Source of the DNA: Xanthobacteraceae bacterium
GTDB lineage: Bacteria; Pseudomonadota; Alphaproteobacteria; Rhizobiales; Xanthobacteraceae
Length of the DNA stretch: 6,487 nucleotides
Reading direction: 5' to 3'
NCBI GenBank assembly: GCA_030037105.1
Contig: JASHRY010000130.1
Location: 1-6,487 of the forward strand
Shown here piece after piece: positions 6,165 to 6,487 of the stretch (position 1 is the stretch's first letter; every line of letters begins with the position of its first letter). Below the pieces are notes generated by a model. The model was not told the origin of the DNA. It did not search any database and saw only the letters and a program-made list of their open reading frames with translations. A program made the position numbers and the translations under genes.

Positions 6165-6487
6165 AGATCTGCTCCTCAACGTCGCGCCAAGTGGCGCAGA
6201 CCGTATAGGACGCGTTTGGATGCGGCTCGCCGTCAGAGAGCAGAATCCGGCGCACGTTCGCAGGAAACGCCGGGTCGCTCAAGACCTCTTCCAGGTCGTC
6301 GATGAAATGCGTGCAGGACAAGGCGGCGATGCGCGCGAGCTTCTCGGCGCGGGTGTCTTCGAAGAACACGTTCGCCGCCGGAATGCCATATTCGCCGTCG
6401 AGCAGACCCATCGTGGTCATCCAATCGCGCGCGGCTTGGCGCAAATTGATGCACTCCGGATCATAGTGGCCGTACTCGGTCTTATGG
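6151..6487 (-). CDS. HAD-superfamily phosphatase-like protein (C-terminal part, runs off the window)
   Basis: The last 111 residues are visible; the N-terminus, with motif I (D-x-D), lies beyond the right edge. At the start H-K-T-E-Y-G-H (visible residues 1-7) supplies a motif III-like Lys in the setting usual for HAD proteins (S-H-K-T). Further on, F-F-E-D-T-R-A-E-K-L-A-R-I (about 41-53) leads into C-T-H-F-I-D-D-L-E-E-V (58-68), whose D-D pair is HAD motif IV, binding Mg. The end is W-R-D-V-E-E-Q-I-F-A-R-D and TGA at 6151-6153. HAD proteins mostly remove phosphate from small metabolites in the cytosol. Next to a kinase and a transketolase it probably dephosphorylates a sugar-phosphate intermediate, but this is inference. 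The frame is open to the edge, so an internal TTG at 6444 is not the true start. Confidence 0.82.
   Translation of the reverse strand, partial: HKTEYGHYDPECINLRQAARDWMTTMGLLDGEYGIPAANVFFEDTRAEKLARIAALSCTHFIDDLEEVLSDPAFPANVRRILLSDGEPHPNASYTVCATWRDVEEQIFARD
6172..6177 (-). promoter_or_regulatory. ribosome binding site for the kinase gene, inside the HAD gene
   Basis: GAGGAG on the minus strand precedes TTG at 6164 by 7 bases. The other in-frame TTG at 6179 overlaps this site itself, and the ATG at 6131 has no purine-rich sequence before it. The site therefore favours a TTG start within the last codons of the HAD gene and implies translational coupling. Confidence 0.55.

Larger units (their letters stand above)
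2404..6487 (-). other. operon: HAD phosphatase, small-molecule kinase, split transketolase, SDR
   Basis: Five genes share one strand. From right to left the junctions are a 14-base overlap (HAD/kinase, with the preferred kinase start), 3 bases (kinase/transketolase N), 2 bases (transketolase N/C) and 48 bases (transketolase C/SDR). Strong Shine-Dalgarno sequences sit inside the end of the preceding gene, which points to translational coupling and one transcript. The promoter must lie to the right of the window. No terminator-like structure was seen inside the block. Confidence 0.8.

Noticed and set aside
5415..6305. Plus-strand open frame opposite the kinase and HAD genes
   Set aside because: Antisense shadow with Arg/Ala-rich sequence and no motif.
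1..6487. CRISPR array, tRNA, rRNA or riboswitch
   Set aside because: No spaced repeat series, no cloverleaf-like or rRNA-like sequence and no recognisable aptamer was seen on either strand.

Overview
The window looks like a piece of chromosome from a high-GC alphaproteobacterium. The style of the genes (FAD-dependent tricarballylate dehydrogenase-like protein, IS5-type remnant, surface-sugar genes) suggests a rhizobial or Bradyrhizobium-like organism. That placement is an inference from protein flavour and base composition; no marker gene is present.

Left part (1-1283). The minus-strand start of an FAD-dependent oxidoreductase runs off the left edge. It is followed by about 800 bases of decayed DNA holding three broken genes: the C-terminal piece of an isochorismatase-family hydrolase (288-485, +), an internally deleted IS5-family transposase (about 533-815, -), and the C-terminal piece of a zinc-type alcohol dehydrogenase (842-1075, +). 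After these comes an intergenic stretch with a small hairpin and a good sigma70-type promoter (-35 at 1208, -10 at 1231).

Middle (1284-2403). A single plus-strand gene encodes a sulfotransferase-like P-loop protein of 328 residues. Its base composition is visibly less GC-rich than the genes to its right. It converges on the next operon across a 133-base gap.

Right part (2404-6487). A tightly packed minus-strand operon reads from right to left: a HAD-type phosphatase-like protein (partial), an aminoglycoside phosphotransferase/choline-kinase-fold small-molecule kinase, the N-terminal and C-terminal halves of a transketolase as two separate genes, and an RmlD-like extended SDR sugar reductase/epimerase. 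Junctions are a 14-base overlap, a 3-base gap, a 2-base gap and a 48-base gap.

Together, kinase, phosphatase, two-carbon ketol transfer and nucleotide-sugar-type reduction resemble a dedicated cytosolic route to an unusual sugar or polyol for a surface glycan (LPS O-antigen, capsule or exopolysaccharide). The convergent sulfotransferase-like gene could act on a related glycan. The product is unknown. This cassette is the best candidate in the window for an undescribed pathway.
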